Source of the DNA: Pseudorasbora parva
Lineage: Eukaryota; Chordata; Actinopteri; Cypriniformes; Gobionidae
Assembly: GCF_024679245.1 (NCBI RefSeq)
Contig: NC_090176.1
Span: 49,718,615-49,782,614, forward strand
Reading direction: 5' to 3'
DNA: 64,000 bases
In this document: positions 37,783 through 53,000 of the stretch, one piece after another
How positions within the stretch are numbered: position 1 is the first letter of the stretch
Layout of the letters: every line of letters begins with the position of its first letter
Translations under genes and position numbers: made by a program
The notes under the pieces: model-generated
Seen by the model: the letters and a program-made list of their open reading frames with translations, nothing else
Database searches by the model: none
Told to the model about the DNA's origin: nothing

Positions 37783-40700
37783 GCAGCAGCGCTTTCAAGT
37801 GAAATGTTATCACAGTTTTGAAGTAAATAATACTGTTTGGGCCGATAAATGTGAGCACAACAAACTACACTAAAAAAAATGAACTTATGATGCTGTTCAC
37901 TTTATTTCATTAATTCATCTCGATTTAACGCCATTATATCAGGTTTCTGGTTCTAATGTAATTGATTCATGTTAAACTGACTTAAAACCATCACTCTTTG
38001 ACATAACTTGATGTGTTTATTTTGAGATAACATGATTCAATCAAGTAACCCAATCAAACAGGACTTTCACTTCCCATCATGCTTTGCAAATGGGCTGAAT
38101 TTGGAGAGTAAATGTTTAAATAAAGTGCTATTTTATGCATTTCTAACGAGATGAGAAGATGGAGAGACTTTTTAATGTTTAATGTTTTGTTATGTTGGTA
38201 TTTAAAAGTGTGTGTTATGTTAGTGTTTTTGGACGTTACCATTGTGGTGAAGTGTAGAGCGTGTGATTGGGGCGAGGATCTGCTAATAACAATTAAAGAT
38301 GTTTTAATAATAAAAACAACAACTTCGGGCGTGCCATGGATGCAAATACAAACTCTAGCCAATACAAACTTGTAATATAAAAGGTTTTCTAAATGTTGTA
38401 AAAAATAGCATTTCACTAAATAAAAATAATCAATTAAACTGGATTACTCGTTTTGTTTTATTTTTTTATATTCATTTCAGAGTAATCAAATGTAATAGTT
38501 TTGGACAAAATTAAGAATGTTAACCTGATTTAACTAAATGGCATTGAATTAGCTTTACGTAAAAAAATGACGTTTCCCGAAATAAACAATGTTAATTAAT
38601 TTCAACATAACCCAATTACATGGAACCTGTTGACATAAAAAAAAAAAGTAAATCCAAGGTATAATTTTTTGAGTGTATATTTAACAAAATGATCAAAGTG
38701 CATGATGAAAATAAAAGTAAGCTATTCATCTGACATAAAATTACTTAATACATTTGCATACATAATATTTTTCAAGTAGATCTGTATTATTAAAAATTCC
38801 CATAGTGGCCAAAAGGGATGTCCACTCTAGGAAAATTGACATCTTCACTCTTTATTTAAATATTTTCAACGCACATTGTGTAGTTGTGGTTTTCATTTAT
38901 TTGCAATAACGCAATGAAACATGACAAATTGCTGTCATACAAAGACAATTATGACCACAAGAGAGGACCAACGGAATATTAATAACTGATTATGTTGTAG
39001 TCAATGGGTGCGTTTACATGCACGGTCTTCAGCCGATTATGCCTTATAAGCAGACAATGATCATGGTCATGTAAACGCGGTAACCCGTTTTCTTTTATCG
39101 GAGTAAGGTCATAAACGGCGTGAGCATAAACCAGTCGGGACAGGTCGTTTTTTGCCTCTTACCCCGATTCCATGCGGTGTGTAAACGCATTAACCTGCTT
39201 TCTGTCGGCTTATTGACGTGCGCATGTGTGATAGGGGACAAAAACGCAAACTCAGAGCAGATTTAAACGCATCCAGACAGAGAAAGGTAGTTTTTCATAT
39301 CACAAACGCAGACTCTTTAAAGATGTGTTCTCATCTCATGCAGCAGGAGTAGAAGAGGTTCAGTCAAAACTCTGCGTCTGGAACTGATGAGGGCTTTCCT
39401 GTAGCTCAACCAGTAGAGCGTGGCGCTAGCAACGCCAAGGTCATGGGTTCGATTCCCAGGGAAAGCAAGAACTGACAATAATGTAAAATGTGTACCTTGA
39501 ATGCAATGTAAGTCGCTTTGGATAAAAGCGTCTGCTAAATGCATAAATGTAAATGTAAATGTAAATGAGGGATAATGAGAGCCGTAAATCTCCCAATGAC
39601 ACGCTTTATTAAAAAAATATCACAGCTGGCGTAACATTTGGTCAGATAGGGAAATTATTACTTTTGACGTCCCTACAAGGAAATAACCCGGTTTATTAAT
39701 AAAGTAATGTAAACGCGGTTTACTTGCATTATCCGTTTACTGGTTTGCATGTAAACGGGGAAAACTGGTCATTTCAATAAGCTGATATTTGTGAGTTATC
39801 AGCTTACTGATGTGCATGTAACCGTGCTCAATGTTTGCTTTTTCCTGTCAGCTTTTTGTTTTTCTATGCATTTTTCTGCTTACTAAAATAAAACCTGCAG
39901 CTAGTTAGCTTTTTTGCCAAATATTTTTGTCAGATAAATACCTTACCCAAGTTTAGAGTTTTGTTTTTCTCTCGAGGGTCATTAAAGACAAATATCTCCT
40001 CCGGACATCACTTCTGACCACTTATGTTATATTTCCAAAACTGCAACAGGATTTGAGGATCTCTTGACAGAAATGCAATATAATAAACATAACTATGTTT
40101 TCAGTGGAGTATAAAGACCTTATACATAATGAGCCGTTGTCTTTATTACCTTAGAATGAGCCGTTTATATCTACACACACCGCGTGTCTCCTTACAGTGA
40201 AGTCGCCATTTTGCGCCGCAATGTTTCTACAGTGGCCCTAAAGGGACAAACTTCTCTACAGAGCGCTAGTCACTCTCTGCTGTCTCAGACGACCACATCT
40301 TTGTCCTCTGTCAGCCACCGTAGCTTTGAAAGGGATTGGGGATGCAATTCACAACCTCACCGCTAGATGCCGCTAAAACTTACACACTGCACCTTTAAGA
40401 GCTTTTTAACGCCTAAATTTGCAGAAGGGTAAATTAAGACTTTTTAAGACCCGCAGAAACCAATGACAGTGGATTGTCTGAATAAGCTGTTAACACGACA
40501 GAGATCTGATTATATCAGCTGTCTTATTCAGATTTCTGACTTAGCCTGGTTATGCTATCAGGATAATGTGTTTACATAAAACTTACTGACATTTTGATGA
40601 ATATCCTTGTGCAAGTAAACGGGGTCAGTGACTCAAAAACTATATGGTCACCTACACGTTCTGATTAAAGATTAATGTGTTATCTACACTCATCAAAGGT

Positions 40701-43700
40701 ATTAATAAGGTGTAAATGTGTCTCTCTCTGCAGGATGTGGGAACTATTTCCTCTGAAATGAACTGGAAGGGTGTGGGAATCTCACTTCTGGTCATTGCGT
40801 TTGTGCTGTCGTGGATCGGTCTGTCCATCTTTCTGCTGTCTAAAGGTCTGTGTGTTTCCACATTCATTCACATAGAGTTGCCAAATGTCTGGTTTTTCAT
40901 GCACAAAATTTCATGCATAAACCAAATTCTGATTGGTTTGCGAACGGTCTAAGCCTAAGGCATGTAATTATCTTCCAGTAAATGCACAGCTAAAGTAGTT
41001 CCAGGCAGGTTTTGATCACATTACACTTCCATGTATCCCTTCGCCAAAATATTTAAGTTATTTATAATTTCTTACGACCTACGACAGCAAAAGAGTCAAA
41101 AACCCACAAAGACACTGACCAAAACAAATAAGTAAAATAATTAAGAAATTAAGATATTAGTCATACAGATAACAGCATTTTAGGGCGAAAACCTGACAAT
41201 TTTTTTTTTTTTTTTTACTAAAAGTTATACTTTTGTTTTTTAAAAGTTGTTTTATTTACTTGAGAAGCGGCATACATTTTTTTCTGAAAAATATAGTGCC
41301 CTATCTTGCACTCAGCACAATTGACTTTGTACACCGCCGCATGTGTCATTCCTATTTTGCACCCGCGCAAAGCGCGCTTTTCCCTCCACAGAAGCACGTC
41401 GCTAAACTAGTGAATGAACTTGCGCTCCCTGGGCGGTTCAGCGCAAAAAAGGAGGCGTGTTCCGGCGCAAACAATCCCTGGTGCTATTTTGCTGTTCCAT
41501 TAAACAGTTGCACCACTGACCAGAAAAAACCTGGTCTAAAGTCAGCGGCGCGTTGTTCATTATGCTATTTTAAGGGCGCATGCTTGACCATAATGTATAG
41601 CGTGCACAACGCGCATACACTTTGCTCATGTAATCTACACAGATGCAACAGTTATTTTTGCAAATCATAAATTTTTACACTAAAAAAATATTAACACGAG
41701 ATGACAGAAATCATTGTGGTGTGCTATGAAGATGTGAAAAAATAGGCATAAATCTAGCTTACAAATTATTCAGGCTAATTGTAGTAATTAAGGATCAGAC
41801 CTGTTTGCCCAATAGTGGCAAGACATATAGGCCTATGTATATAAGGACATCTGTCTTTCACTGCTCTTACAAGAACATCAGTCACGTCGGCTGTGAACCG
41901 CTCCTGGCGTGCGCCTGGTAAATACGCCATAATAATAGCGACCCATAATGGAACTTGCGCAGCTGCTTTTAAAGGGGATGTTGGATGACGCTCTGATTGG
42001 TTTATTCACGTTACGCCCAAACCACACCTATGAATAATGAAGCTACTTCAGACCAACCCATTTTAGATTTGCGCCGGGCGCAAGAGTCATTTATCCCGCC
42101 GGGAAAATAGCAACAGCGCTGAGACCCGCCCACAAAGTTACTTGCGCTTCGCGCTTTGACACTTGCGTTTCAGATCGTTAAAATAGGGCCCAAAGTGTTA
42201 AATAGTGACAAAGAATTTCCTTTTTTAAGTTTTAAGAAATTAAGAAATGCACACAAAAGCATTTTTAGGACAAAAACCTGACAAATGTCTTGAGTAACTG
42301 AAATTGATTTTCATCCTCAGTATTTTTCAAGTAAAAATTCTTTAATCAGGATACATTTACTGGAGAAGCTAAATTTCTTACATATTAAGTCTTTCTGAAA
42401 AAACTGTCAAAATAAGGTGAGCCTTTTGCTGACAACAAGCAAAAATCTGTCAATGTAGTCAGAAAAATAAACTTAATTCACAGGAAAAACAAGATTACTT
42501 TTCTGACTCGTTTTCAGCAAGAATTCGCTTTATTTTGATGAATAATTCAGAAAACAAGACTTAACATCTTCAGTCATTTTACTCCTCCAGTAAATAAATG
42601 TATCTTGATTTAATAATGTTTGGATATTTTTGCTGGAAAACAAAACAGACATCATTGCAGTGTTGGCCATGATTGATTGCCTAAAGTCAATGATAGATAG
42701 TACTTAATTATTCCTCGCTAATATTTATAATATATTATCATTAAAAATGTACAGTAGCTAACTGTGCATGAGTGAAATAAAACAATTGGTTGCAGGTTAT
42801 TTGCAGATGGAATTATTAACAGAGGAAGTGAGTTTTTTCTTAATCTGTTTATTGAACTTATACAACAATATCAGGATAAAGGTCCTGGAGATTTAGTGGA
42901 AAAAATTAATCCCACTCAATATAGGGAATGCATCCCAGATCTCATAAAAAATGCATCAGTGTTGCCCTTTATCGCATACCTTGTTTTTTCCAAGTCAGTG
43001 AAGTTCATTACATCTCTCAGCTGGTCATAAAAAGATGGAGGGCATTTTGTTTCCACAGCAGGAGAATGCGCTGTCTAGCTAATAATGTTAAAAAAACAAA
43101 GGCGAGCCAGTGACATTTAGAGGAATCGGTCTTTAAACTGCACAGGCCAGGTCAAGACACGAGAAGCTTGTTTAACGTTCTCATGTGGCATTTGTAACTT
43201 ACACACTCCACTATCTTGAACAAGTGTGTGTGTGTGTTTGTGTTAATGGTCTCAGGTGATGCTCACCACGGTCTGGGATCCTGTCTGACCCTGGATGACC
43301 TCTTCTCCAGTGAGCTGCAGGATCACGATCTCCAAGCTCAGTGGGTTTCTGGTGAGAAAGATCACACTCGCAGGTCACAACCTCCATCGAAATCTCAATA
43401 CATTAGTAAAATGTCAAATGGACACAATGAAAAGGCTGTAAACACATATGTAGACTCTTTAAAGAGAACCTATTATGTTCTTGATTGTGTTGTTTTGGCT
43501 CTACTAGAGCAGGTTTTCCTGCTTGAATGTTGATTATTTCCTCATTTCTCTCCATTGTTGCGGCTCCTCTCTTCCCAGTCTGTCAGTAACACTCTGTTTA
43601 TTTCCTGTCTCTATGAAGCCCCGCCTTCTGAAAAGCACAATGTGCTCTGATTGGTTGGCTGTAGCAGTGTGTTGTGATTGGTCAAACCCTTCCTACATGT

Positions 43701-46159
43701 GAAATGTCCCGCCCCTTACCATAACCTCCAGTTTCAACACACCACTAACTCAACCAGGCCCCGCCCATTTATTCTGCATGAATTATTTAAATGAGGAATA
43801 TTGTGATGTTTTCATTCCCGGAAGAAACTCAAGACTCCAATGGAGGCGTTTTTTAGGGACTTAGCATAGCTTTTTCATGCTCAAACATCAACTTTAAAGA
43901 AAGATGAACATGTGAAAAAAGCATAATAGGAGCCATATGTGTGTGTGAATGTGTTTCTCCTTCAGCTCATCGGCTCGTCTACAGGGACAGAGACGGAGAT
44001 CTAAAGATGCTGAACATGGAGACCAATCAGACGGAGGTTTTAATGAAAAACAGCACTTTTGTGAGTAATGTTAATACAACGGAAACAAATACTTCAAATG
44101 AGAAAACATCTTTCTAATGCCATAACAAGAGAGAAGTTAGGAACAAGCGTGCATCCATCCTCAGAATTTTGTCTTTGAACTTCAAACGTTGTTGTTATCA
44201 TGAGCAGTGTGATGTTTGAAGAGGATATCATAACAAATGTGAAGATTAATAGTGTCATAGAGCCATATTTTAACGATCACATGGTCTTAAAGCACATGGC
44301 GCAGGTGCACTTAGGGTGTGAAAACTTAACCCACTTGACGACAGAAAGATGGTCGGCATGACAGGCACATGGTCTAAAAGGGTCGTCCCTCGTCTCTTAA
44401 TGAGTCATGGGTGTGTTTTGGGCGTAACGTGCAATAAACCATTCTGAGTTTCCCTTTAAAAGCCAGTTGTGCTCACACCTGCGGATTCACTATTGACATG
44501 AGGAGAGACTGAACGCTTCTCCAGAGAGGAATCCGTTTATCTTTCATATATAATGTGTGTGTGTGTGTGTGTGTGTGTCCCTATGTGTGTAATAATCAGT
44601 GAGAGTGTGTGCACCACCTATAGGCTCATATTACTAACACACTCTTTAAATAACACAGATATACTGCACTATTGACTTTAGAGCAGGTGTGTGTTGGTCA
44701 ATGGTCAGTGGTTTTCAGTTCCTCACAATAGCAACGCTCTAACAATGCTCCTGAACCCACCTGGTTTAGACCAGACACCCATGGGTGAACACACACACAC
44801 ACACACACACTCTGATGGGTGAACAGAAGCACCAGTGCATTTGATATTTAAACACCGTGGAGCTGGACGAGAACATGGGAACTGCGTCAGACTGAAACTA
44901 GCAGAACACACTTGCATGCAGAGCTGGACAGTAACTCAGCTCATTTACTTGAGTACTGTACTTAAGTTCACCTTTTGAGTATCTGTACTTTACTGGAGTA
45001 TTATTTTTTCTGGAAACTTATGACTTTTACTTCACTACATTTGAAAGACAAATATCATACTTTTTACTCCTCTACATTTCTATCAAGGTCGAAAGTCGTT
45101 TCTGTAGCAGCTCTGAAAGTCGGAGGATGAGTTTTTCCTTCTTTAAAAGGTTTTTTGTTGTCGTTGTTGCAGACAGTCTATCCGGAATCACTCTTATAGG
45201 GTCATATACATTTTCCCAAAATTTTTTAACACTGATCAGTTCATAGCAAAATGGAAGAAGACCGTTCTTGTGTGTGCACCCATAGCCATACTTTGAAAGG
45301 ATGTTTCAGTTAAAAAAAAAAATCAAGATAAGTTTAGTCGGCATACAGTTGATGCATGTCTTATAAAATATTACAAATATAAACGTCTGGGAGAAAGAGA
45401 AGAGTAAAGTGTGAGAATATCAGATGTGTATCAGTGTATTGGATCCGTGCATTTGGCCTTAAAGTGACAGCGCTTTATAAAGAGCTTTGTAACTTTTCTA
45501 GAAGTATTTAAATGAGTTTAAGTTAGTCGTATGCTAGTGTGTCAGATGGAGCATCACTGACTGGCTTAAACCACGATGGCATAATGTGCATTTATACAAC
45601 TATAATAAAATAATGCATTGGCATAAAAAAGGAAATTTACTTTTGATACTTAAGTACTTTTGAAAACAAATTCTTCTGTACTTTTACTGGAGTAAAAATC
45701 TGTCTTTACAACTTTTACTTGTAATATTTGACCCGTAGTACTTTAACTTTTACTCAAGCAATAGAGTTGTGTACTTTGTCCATCTCTGCTTGTATGGAGT
45801 CACATTGGGCCGGGTGTGTGTGTGTGATCGCGCCCTTATTGTTTAGAGTTTCTACAACAAATATTCTCAGTATGAATATTTTTAACAATTATAATTGTTA
45901 AACTCACACACTACAGCATCATAATGTTGACTGTCGAAGGATAGCCTTCGTTTGATTAGTTTCTTGCAGCATCCCTGTACTGAATAATTCAATAATTAAT
46001 TCTAACGAGAATGTTTTCCCACACAGGCAGAATTCAAGGCCTCCAAGTTTTCCGTGTCACCAGACCTCAACTACGTGTTACTGGCGTATGATGTCAGAAA
46101 GGTCAGAGGTCACAGTTATTCTCAGGAGCTTTTGTTTATAAAAGAGCCATGACATTTTT

Positions 46160-46198
<39 letters not shown>

Positions 46199-46945
46199 TC
46201 AAATTAAGCAAAACTAAAACTTGTACTCAGTATTTCTGTTGTTTTCAGCACAAATATCTAAATATTTACTTGGAGGAGCAAAATGACTGACAATATTAAG
46301 ACTTGTTTACTGATTTTTCTTGAGTTTTTGCTTCAAACAAGTAAAATATCTGCCAGTGGTGTCAGAAAAATCTACTTAATTTAAAGGGAAAACAAGATTA
46401 TTTTCTGGAAACATTTGCTAGCATTAATGAATTATTTATGCATCGTATGACCTCACGAATAATTAAAACCTCAGTTATAATAAATTATAATACTTATATA
46501 TTAATTGTTACACCTTTTGAAAGTATAATGCATTAAAACACAGGACAAACAACCAATTTTAGATGTAGGAATCTGCAAATATTATAATGCATTTTAGTTT
46601 CATATTAATGTATAATAATATTAATTAATTTTAAGACTTAAAAACGTAAGAATTTTGCTTTTGAAGTAAATGTGTCTTGATGTAAGAATGTTTAGTATTT
46701 GTGTCTTGTTTTCCCGTAAGAAAGAAAACATCTTTTTGCAGTGTGTTCAGTGTTGTACAGACATAGATATTTTATTTAGCATATTTTTTTGGACTTATTC
46801 TGTTTTGTCTTGTGTTGTTTTCAGGTGTATCGATACTCCTACCTGGCATCTTACTTGATCTACAACTTACAAACACGGTATTATACATTTCTATTGTATA
46901 AAGCGCTTTAAAAATAAAGCTGATTTGACTACACAGACATGTGTG

Positions 46946-47039
<94 letters not shown>

Positions 47040-50000
47040 GGAAGTGCATGAACTCAATCCTCCAGAGGTCTCTGATTGTGTTCTACAGTTTGCATCATGG
47101 GGGAATCATGACCAACAGCTGGTGAGTAAAACACACACGCTCAACATCACACACACGCAACACAACACTGTCAGCTCAGAGACCGAAGGTCCACATTACA
47201 GATATTTTGTGGGCAAAAATAACACAACCTTTTATTTATCTCTTTTATTTAGAAGGCGGGACCTATTCCGCCATATTTTGCACTGCACTTCTTCCCATAT
47301 GAGTGCACCGTCTTTTTATAAAGTCTTTGTTAGTCAGTTATCAGGGGTTCAATCACTTTAAGGCCTTTAAGCACATGTATAAAAGGTATTATGTTTCATT
47401 TAGCCTTGTAAAGACAGAGTATAACTGCACACTCACTTAAGTTTATTCAGCAAGCCTATAACCACCTAGATCAGAGATAGAAAAAAACATGTATAGCCAA
47501 TGCAGGCAATTTACTATGGAAATATGTAAAAAGATTTTTTAACCATTATAGCGCCACCTATTGTCCGATCCATACAAAAGTTTGCATGCTTGTTTAGAAT
47601 CATATGTTGCATATGCTCGCCTGATTTTGTGTAGTTTTGAATTTTCGTTAAGGATTTATAGGCTTTTAGGTATATTTTGCCACCTCCATGTCTTTAATTA
47701 CCCTGTTATACCGAAACGCCAACATCAAAACATTTTTATTATAATTTATTAGTGACCTAGAGAGTCCAGAGAATTGTTCTGCAATGGTCTGAGTGAAAAA
47801 CCTAGGACTAGTTTGCAAAAGTAGTTTTCCGAATAATCTCCAACATTTACAGAATGACGTGATTTACAACCATGGTCCTAGAGGCAAAGTTGATCAGAAT
47901 GAGAGTTCTATCATATGGTCTGAATATCGTGTTTTTTATGCACCTGAAAAATGCGATGGCGCCCCCTGGTGGCCAATTTCTTTTGACTTTCTCTCAGGCC
48001 TCTAGGGTCGTTAATCTAACAGGCCCAGCGAGTTTTGTTCCAATCAGCCTCCGTTAAACTTTTCTGATAGGTTCTCTAAATTGACTGGCCAACACCGACC
48101 GTTTTTCGAGATAAGTGAATGTCCTCGTAGATAATCAATTAGACTGACTGTTACATAGCTATAGCCGTTTTTGCAGGGGGGGGTTTGTCATTTTATAGCG
48201 CCACCAAGTGGCAAGTCGCAGCGTCACAAACAGAGATGTACCAAGTTGTGTGAAATTATCTCTTTCCATTCAAGAGTGATATGCATTTTTAGTAAAAACT
48301 GGCCATGCCCACTTTAAAAAATTCGCTTTCAATAATTATTGAAAATTAAATCTTTCTGGACTGGTTTGGTTCTGATGGGGCAAAAATCCTAAGATCTCGC
48401 TTGAATCCGAGACGTGCGTTTTTTACATCTTGAGCGTCTCGCCTAACGGTGTAGGAGTTATGAGCGGTTCCGTACCTTTGATCGGTATAGCGCCACCATA
48501 AGGCCGATTGGCGCAAGTTTTGGTGACTTTGTAGGCGGTGTGAGTACTACCATCCCTCAAAGTTTCAAGTCTCTACGACATCAAGGTTTCATCACAAACC
48601 TCCTCACTTACTGAAACTACAGAAGAGCACTGTAATAACTTCTTGGACTTTTTCAAAACAAAAATAGACTCAATTCACTCGACCTTTCCTGGATCCTCAC
48701 CACTATCCACCCTGACTATCCACTCACAGCCTGCAATTTTGGAGCACCTAGATCACTTTCCAGAAATCACACAGCAAGAGGTTAAGAAAATAATTAAAAA
48801 GGATGAAACCCACCACCTGTGCGCTCGACCCTTTTCCTACAGCTCTAGTGAAAGTTAATACACACAGAAATATAGGGTGTCAAAATTGCACCTTTAGGGG
48901 TACAACAGCTTGTCGCTGCGGCAGTACCCTTAAAATGACATTTTTGTACCTTTTTTACTCCTAAAAGGTGCATATTATTACCTTTAAGTACAAATGCGTA
49001 CCTTAAGGTACTACTTTGAACGTTTTTGTGGTAAAAATGGTACAAAGATGTCCTTTTAAGGGTACTGCCCCAGCGACAAGCTGTTGTACCCCTAAAGGTA
49101 CAATTTTGACACCCTATTTTTCTGTGTGTACCTCTGTCCTAAGTCCTCTGATTACCACTATAATAAACCACTCCCTCCAGTCTGGCAATGTTCCAACAGC
49201 TCTAAAAACTGCCAAAATCAGACCTCTTCTCAAAAAAAAAACCCTTGACCCAGATGTGCTTGCAAATTACAGGCCCATTTCCAATCTCCCATTCATCTCC
49301 CAAGTACTGGAAAAAGTTGTAGCTTCCCACCTCCAGGATCATCTCAAATAAAACTGAAAAATAAAAAATTTCAGTCTGGTTTCCACTCTGCACACAGTAC
49401 TGAAACAGCCCTGGTTCGAGTCACAAATGACCTACAAATGATGGAGGCTCACCATCCCTCCTCATACTCCTCAATCTGTCAGCTGCTTTCGATACAGTGG
49501 ATCATGGCAAACTCCTTAACCGGCTGCATCAAACCACTGGACTCACTAGCACTGCCCTAAACTGGTTTAAATCATACCTCACTAACAGATCAGAGTACAT
49601 TTCACTTGGAAGTGCAAGGTCCCGACAACACACAGTTACCTGCGGGGTCCCTTAGGGGTCAGTCCTTGGCCCTATTCTCTTCATCATTTACATCCTCCCC
49701 CTCGGCCATGTCATTAGCCGCTATGGAGTCTCATTTCACTGCTAAGCTGATGACACACAACTGTACGTGAAATCAGAAACACACACCTCTGCAACTTCCC
49801 CAACATCATCTACGTCTTCAACACTCACTGCCTGTCTGGAGGAGATAAGGGTGTGGGTGAAGCACAACTTCCTCCAGTTAAACAGCACAGCTCGAAAACT
49901 GAGGCAATTCTTGTTGGCACACCACATCAAACACAGTGTTCCTCCATAACTGGTATAACCATCTCTGGTCAGGACATTCCCCTCTCCACAACTATCACCA

Positions 50001-53000
50001 ATCTTGGTGTAAGATTTGACCCACATCTCTGCTTCGAAGCCCATATCAAAAACCTCTGCAAGACATCTTTCTACCATCTCAGAAATATTGCTAAACTCCG
50101 TCCAACACTAACCTTAGCAGATGCTGAAAAGCTGGTCCATGCCTTTGTCTCCTCCAGACTGGATTATCGTAATGCACTTCTCATGGGGATCCCTAACAAA
50201 AGCTTGCAGAGACTGCAGTGTGTTCAGAATAGCGCAGCAAGAATCCTGTTGAGAGTTCGAAAATTTGATCACATCACTCCCATGCTCCATTCACTTTACT
50301 GGTTTCCTGTTTCCACCAGGATTGAATATAAGGTCTCCCTTCTAACCCACCAGTGCATCTATGGAAATGCCCCCTCCTATCTGGAAGGACTACTCACACC
50401 TTCAACTACAGCTCGATCACTTCGTTCAACAAACTCAAACCTCCTTCATCTTCCCCAGACTAAGCTCAGCTCTATGGGTGATCGGGCTTTCTGTTCTGAT
50501 GCTCCTCGGGTTTGGAAGGCCCTACCCCGACCATCTGAGGGCACCTCAAGCTCTTGAGACTTTTAAAAAAGGACTTAAAACATTTATTTTTGGGAGAGCT
50601 TATGTCTTTAAGCTATTTAAGCTATTTGTATTTTCCCATTTTTAAATTACCATAACTGTAGCACTTTGAGATTTGTTACAAATGTAAAGTGCAATTCAAA
50701 TAAAATGTATTATTATTATTATTATTATTATCTTCCCGATCACTTTCAGGGGAGAATGCAGATCATTGGAAATCCTAATTACAATAGTGTTAAACGGGGG
50801 ATGCACCCCCATATCTTTACAAGTCTTCAAGTATTGCAATGGCTCATTTATCCTAGCGGTGTGGTTCACAACTTTAATATAGGTAATCAATAACTGTAAT
50901 ATAACCGGCCGGATAACCGGCCGTTATTCACAAGCTTATGTGTGTCTGTGTTACACTTCAACCCTGTTAAAAAGTGCTGGTCGCCTACCAGGCTTATCAT
51001 CTATAGCTTAACCATCATTAAACCCACAGTCAAGCAGCTTCATCTGAAAAAACATGCTGGTTAGGGTTCGCTATGTTGGTCCACTGACTAGACCAGCACC
51101 AAACAAGCAAAATTCATCAGCTTATGTAAAACAGATCAAACTGAAAGCGTCAGAAAAGCTTTATTGTCCATATATAGTGCAGTGTACCAAGCACACATGA
51201 AAATTTGATATGTAGCTATAGAAGAGATATAAAATATTTAACATATCATGTCAAAAGTAGCTTCAGTCTTGTTGTAAGATCCCAGAGTAAAGTGCCACTG
51301 CAATATATATTTACATTGAACTCACTGACAGTATTTCAGTTAAATTGCAGTCAGAGTGCAATAAGAAATAAAAACTAAAGCTGGGAGTCACCCGTTCGAT
51401 TCGGAGGTGCTAGGGATCAAGAGTAAAGGGGGAAAAATGTCTGAATGTTTGAAATCGACTGAGCCAAATAACATGTAAAACACTGCTCTGAGGACATCTG
51501 CTGGACAAACGGGTGTAAACAGAAAGGCTTGAAACACAGTGCTCTGAAAATTACTGCCCTGTATATGTAATATGTGACCCTGGAGCACTTCACCAGTCCT
51601 GCGTCTCACGGGTATATCTGTGGCAATAGCCAACAATACATCGTATGGGTCAAAATTATAAATAATAAATGTATTTAATTTAAATCATTAGGATATTAAG
51701 ATCATGTTCCATGGAGATATTTAGTAAATTTCCTTCCGTAAATATATCAAAAATGTTTTATTAGAAGTAATTTGCAATGCTAAGGACTTCATTTGGACAA
51801 CTTTAAAGGAGATTTTCTCAAATTTTCAATTTTTTGCACCCTCAGATTTCAGATTTTCAAATAGTTGTATCTTGATCAAATATTGGCCTAACAAACCAAA
51901 CATCAATGGAAAAGCTTACTTATTGTATAAATCTCGATTTTAAAAAAATTACCCTTATGACTGGTTTTGTGGTCCAGGGTCACATTTGGGTTTCATAACC
52001 ACCCTTAACCAATTTTCTAGTCAGGTATAATATTAATATCTGGTTCATTGGTCATATGCAAGAGTTTATAAACTAAAGTTTGCAGTGAACATTTTAGTGC
52101 TTATATTGTGCAGCCTAGTCAAGACGATGACTTTTACATTGAAAATAGTTCGATCGGAAATCACAATTTCAACATTAAGAAAACGAATTGAATGTTTAAT
52201 TTTAGACAGAACTTAATTTCTTAAGGAACTCTCTTTTTAGAATGGCAAAGAATTTCCCAAACACGCTCAACGTGCTTGACCAATCACAACACACTGATCC
52301 AGCCGACCAATCAGAGCACAGAGTGCTTTTCAGAAGGCGGGGCTTCATAGAGACGGGAACTAAACAGAGCGTTACTGACAGACTGGGAAGAGAGGAGCCG
52401 CAACAATGGAGAGATATGAGGAAATAATGTGCTTTTTAACATTCAAGTATGAAAAAACAAAATCAAAACTTTGAAAACGGGCAAAATAGGCTCTCTTTAG
52501 TGAGTGACAGCTGTGGACCCAAGCTTTCTTTCTTTCTCTTGCATGAGCATGGCGTCCTCTCAACTCATTCTCTCTCTGTCTCAGGTATATATATTTGAGA
52601 ATAATATCTACTATCAGCCAGAAGTGAAGAGCAGTTCTCTAAGACTGACATCCTCAGGGCGAGATGGCCTCGTATTTAACGGAATAACGGACTGGCTTTA
52701 TGAGGGTAACACCACACCACAATACAAGCCACGCCAGTACGATTATTTTAATGAATCTGACGTAACGTTTGCTGTGTCTCTGATCGGCTATTAGAGGAGG
52801 TCTTGCATTCTTCAGTCGCTCACTGGTGGTCTCCATCAGGCTCCAGTCTGGCGTTTCTCACCATCAATGACACTCTTGTACCCAGAGAGCAGCTGCCGCG
52901 TTTCACAGGGATGCTTTACCCACGCGGACCACAGTATCCATACCCGAAGGTAACCACTGCTGATACACTCCTGAATGTGTAGCTATCTTAAAGGGTTAGT

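Noticed and set aside
39402..39475. tRNA gene
   Set aside because: Box A and box B are present, but the sequence is a SINE with target duplications and a LINE-like tail.
41233..41670. 145-codon plus-strand frame
   Set aside because: Falls inside the GGGCCC-ended DNA element and shows no family resemblance.
49853..50557. 234-codon host gene
   Set aside because: It is the C-terminal part of an L2 LINE ORF2, with stops upstream in the same element and an (ATT)n tail.
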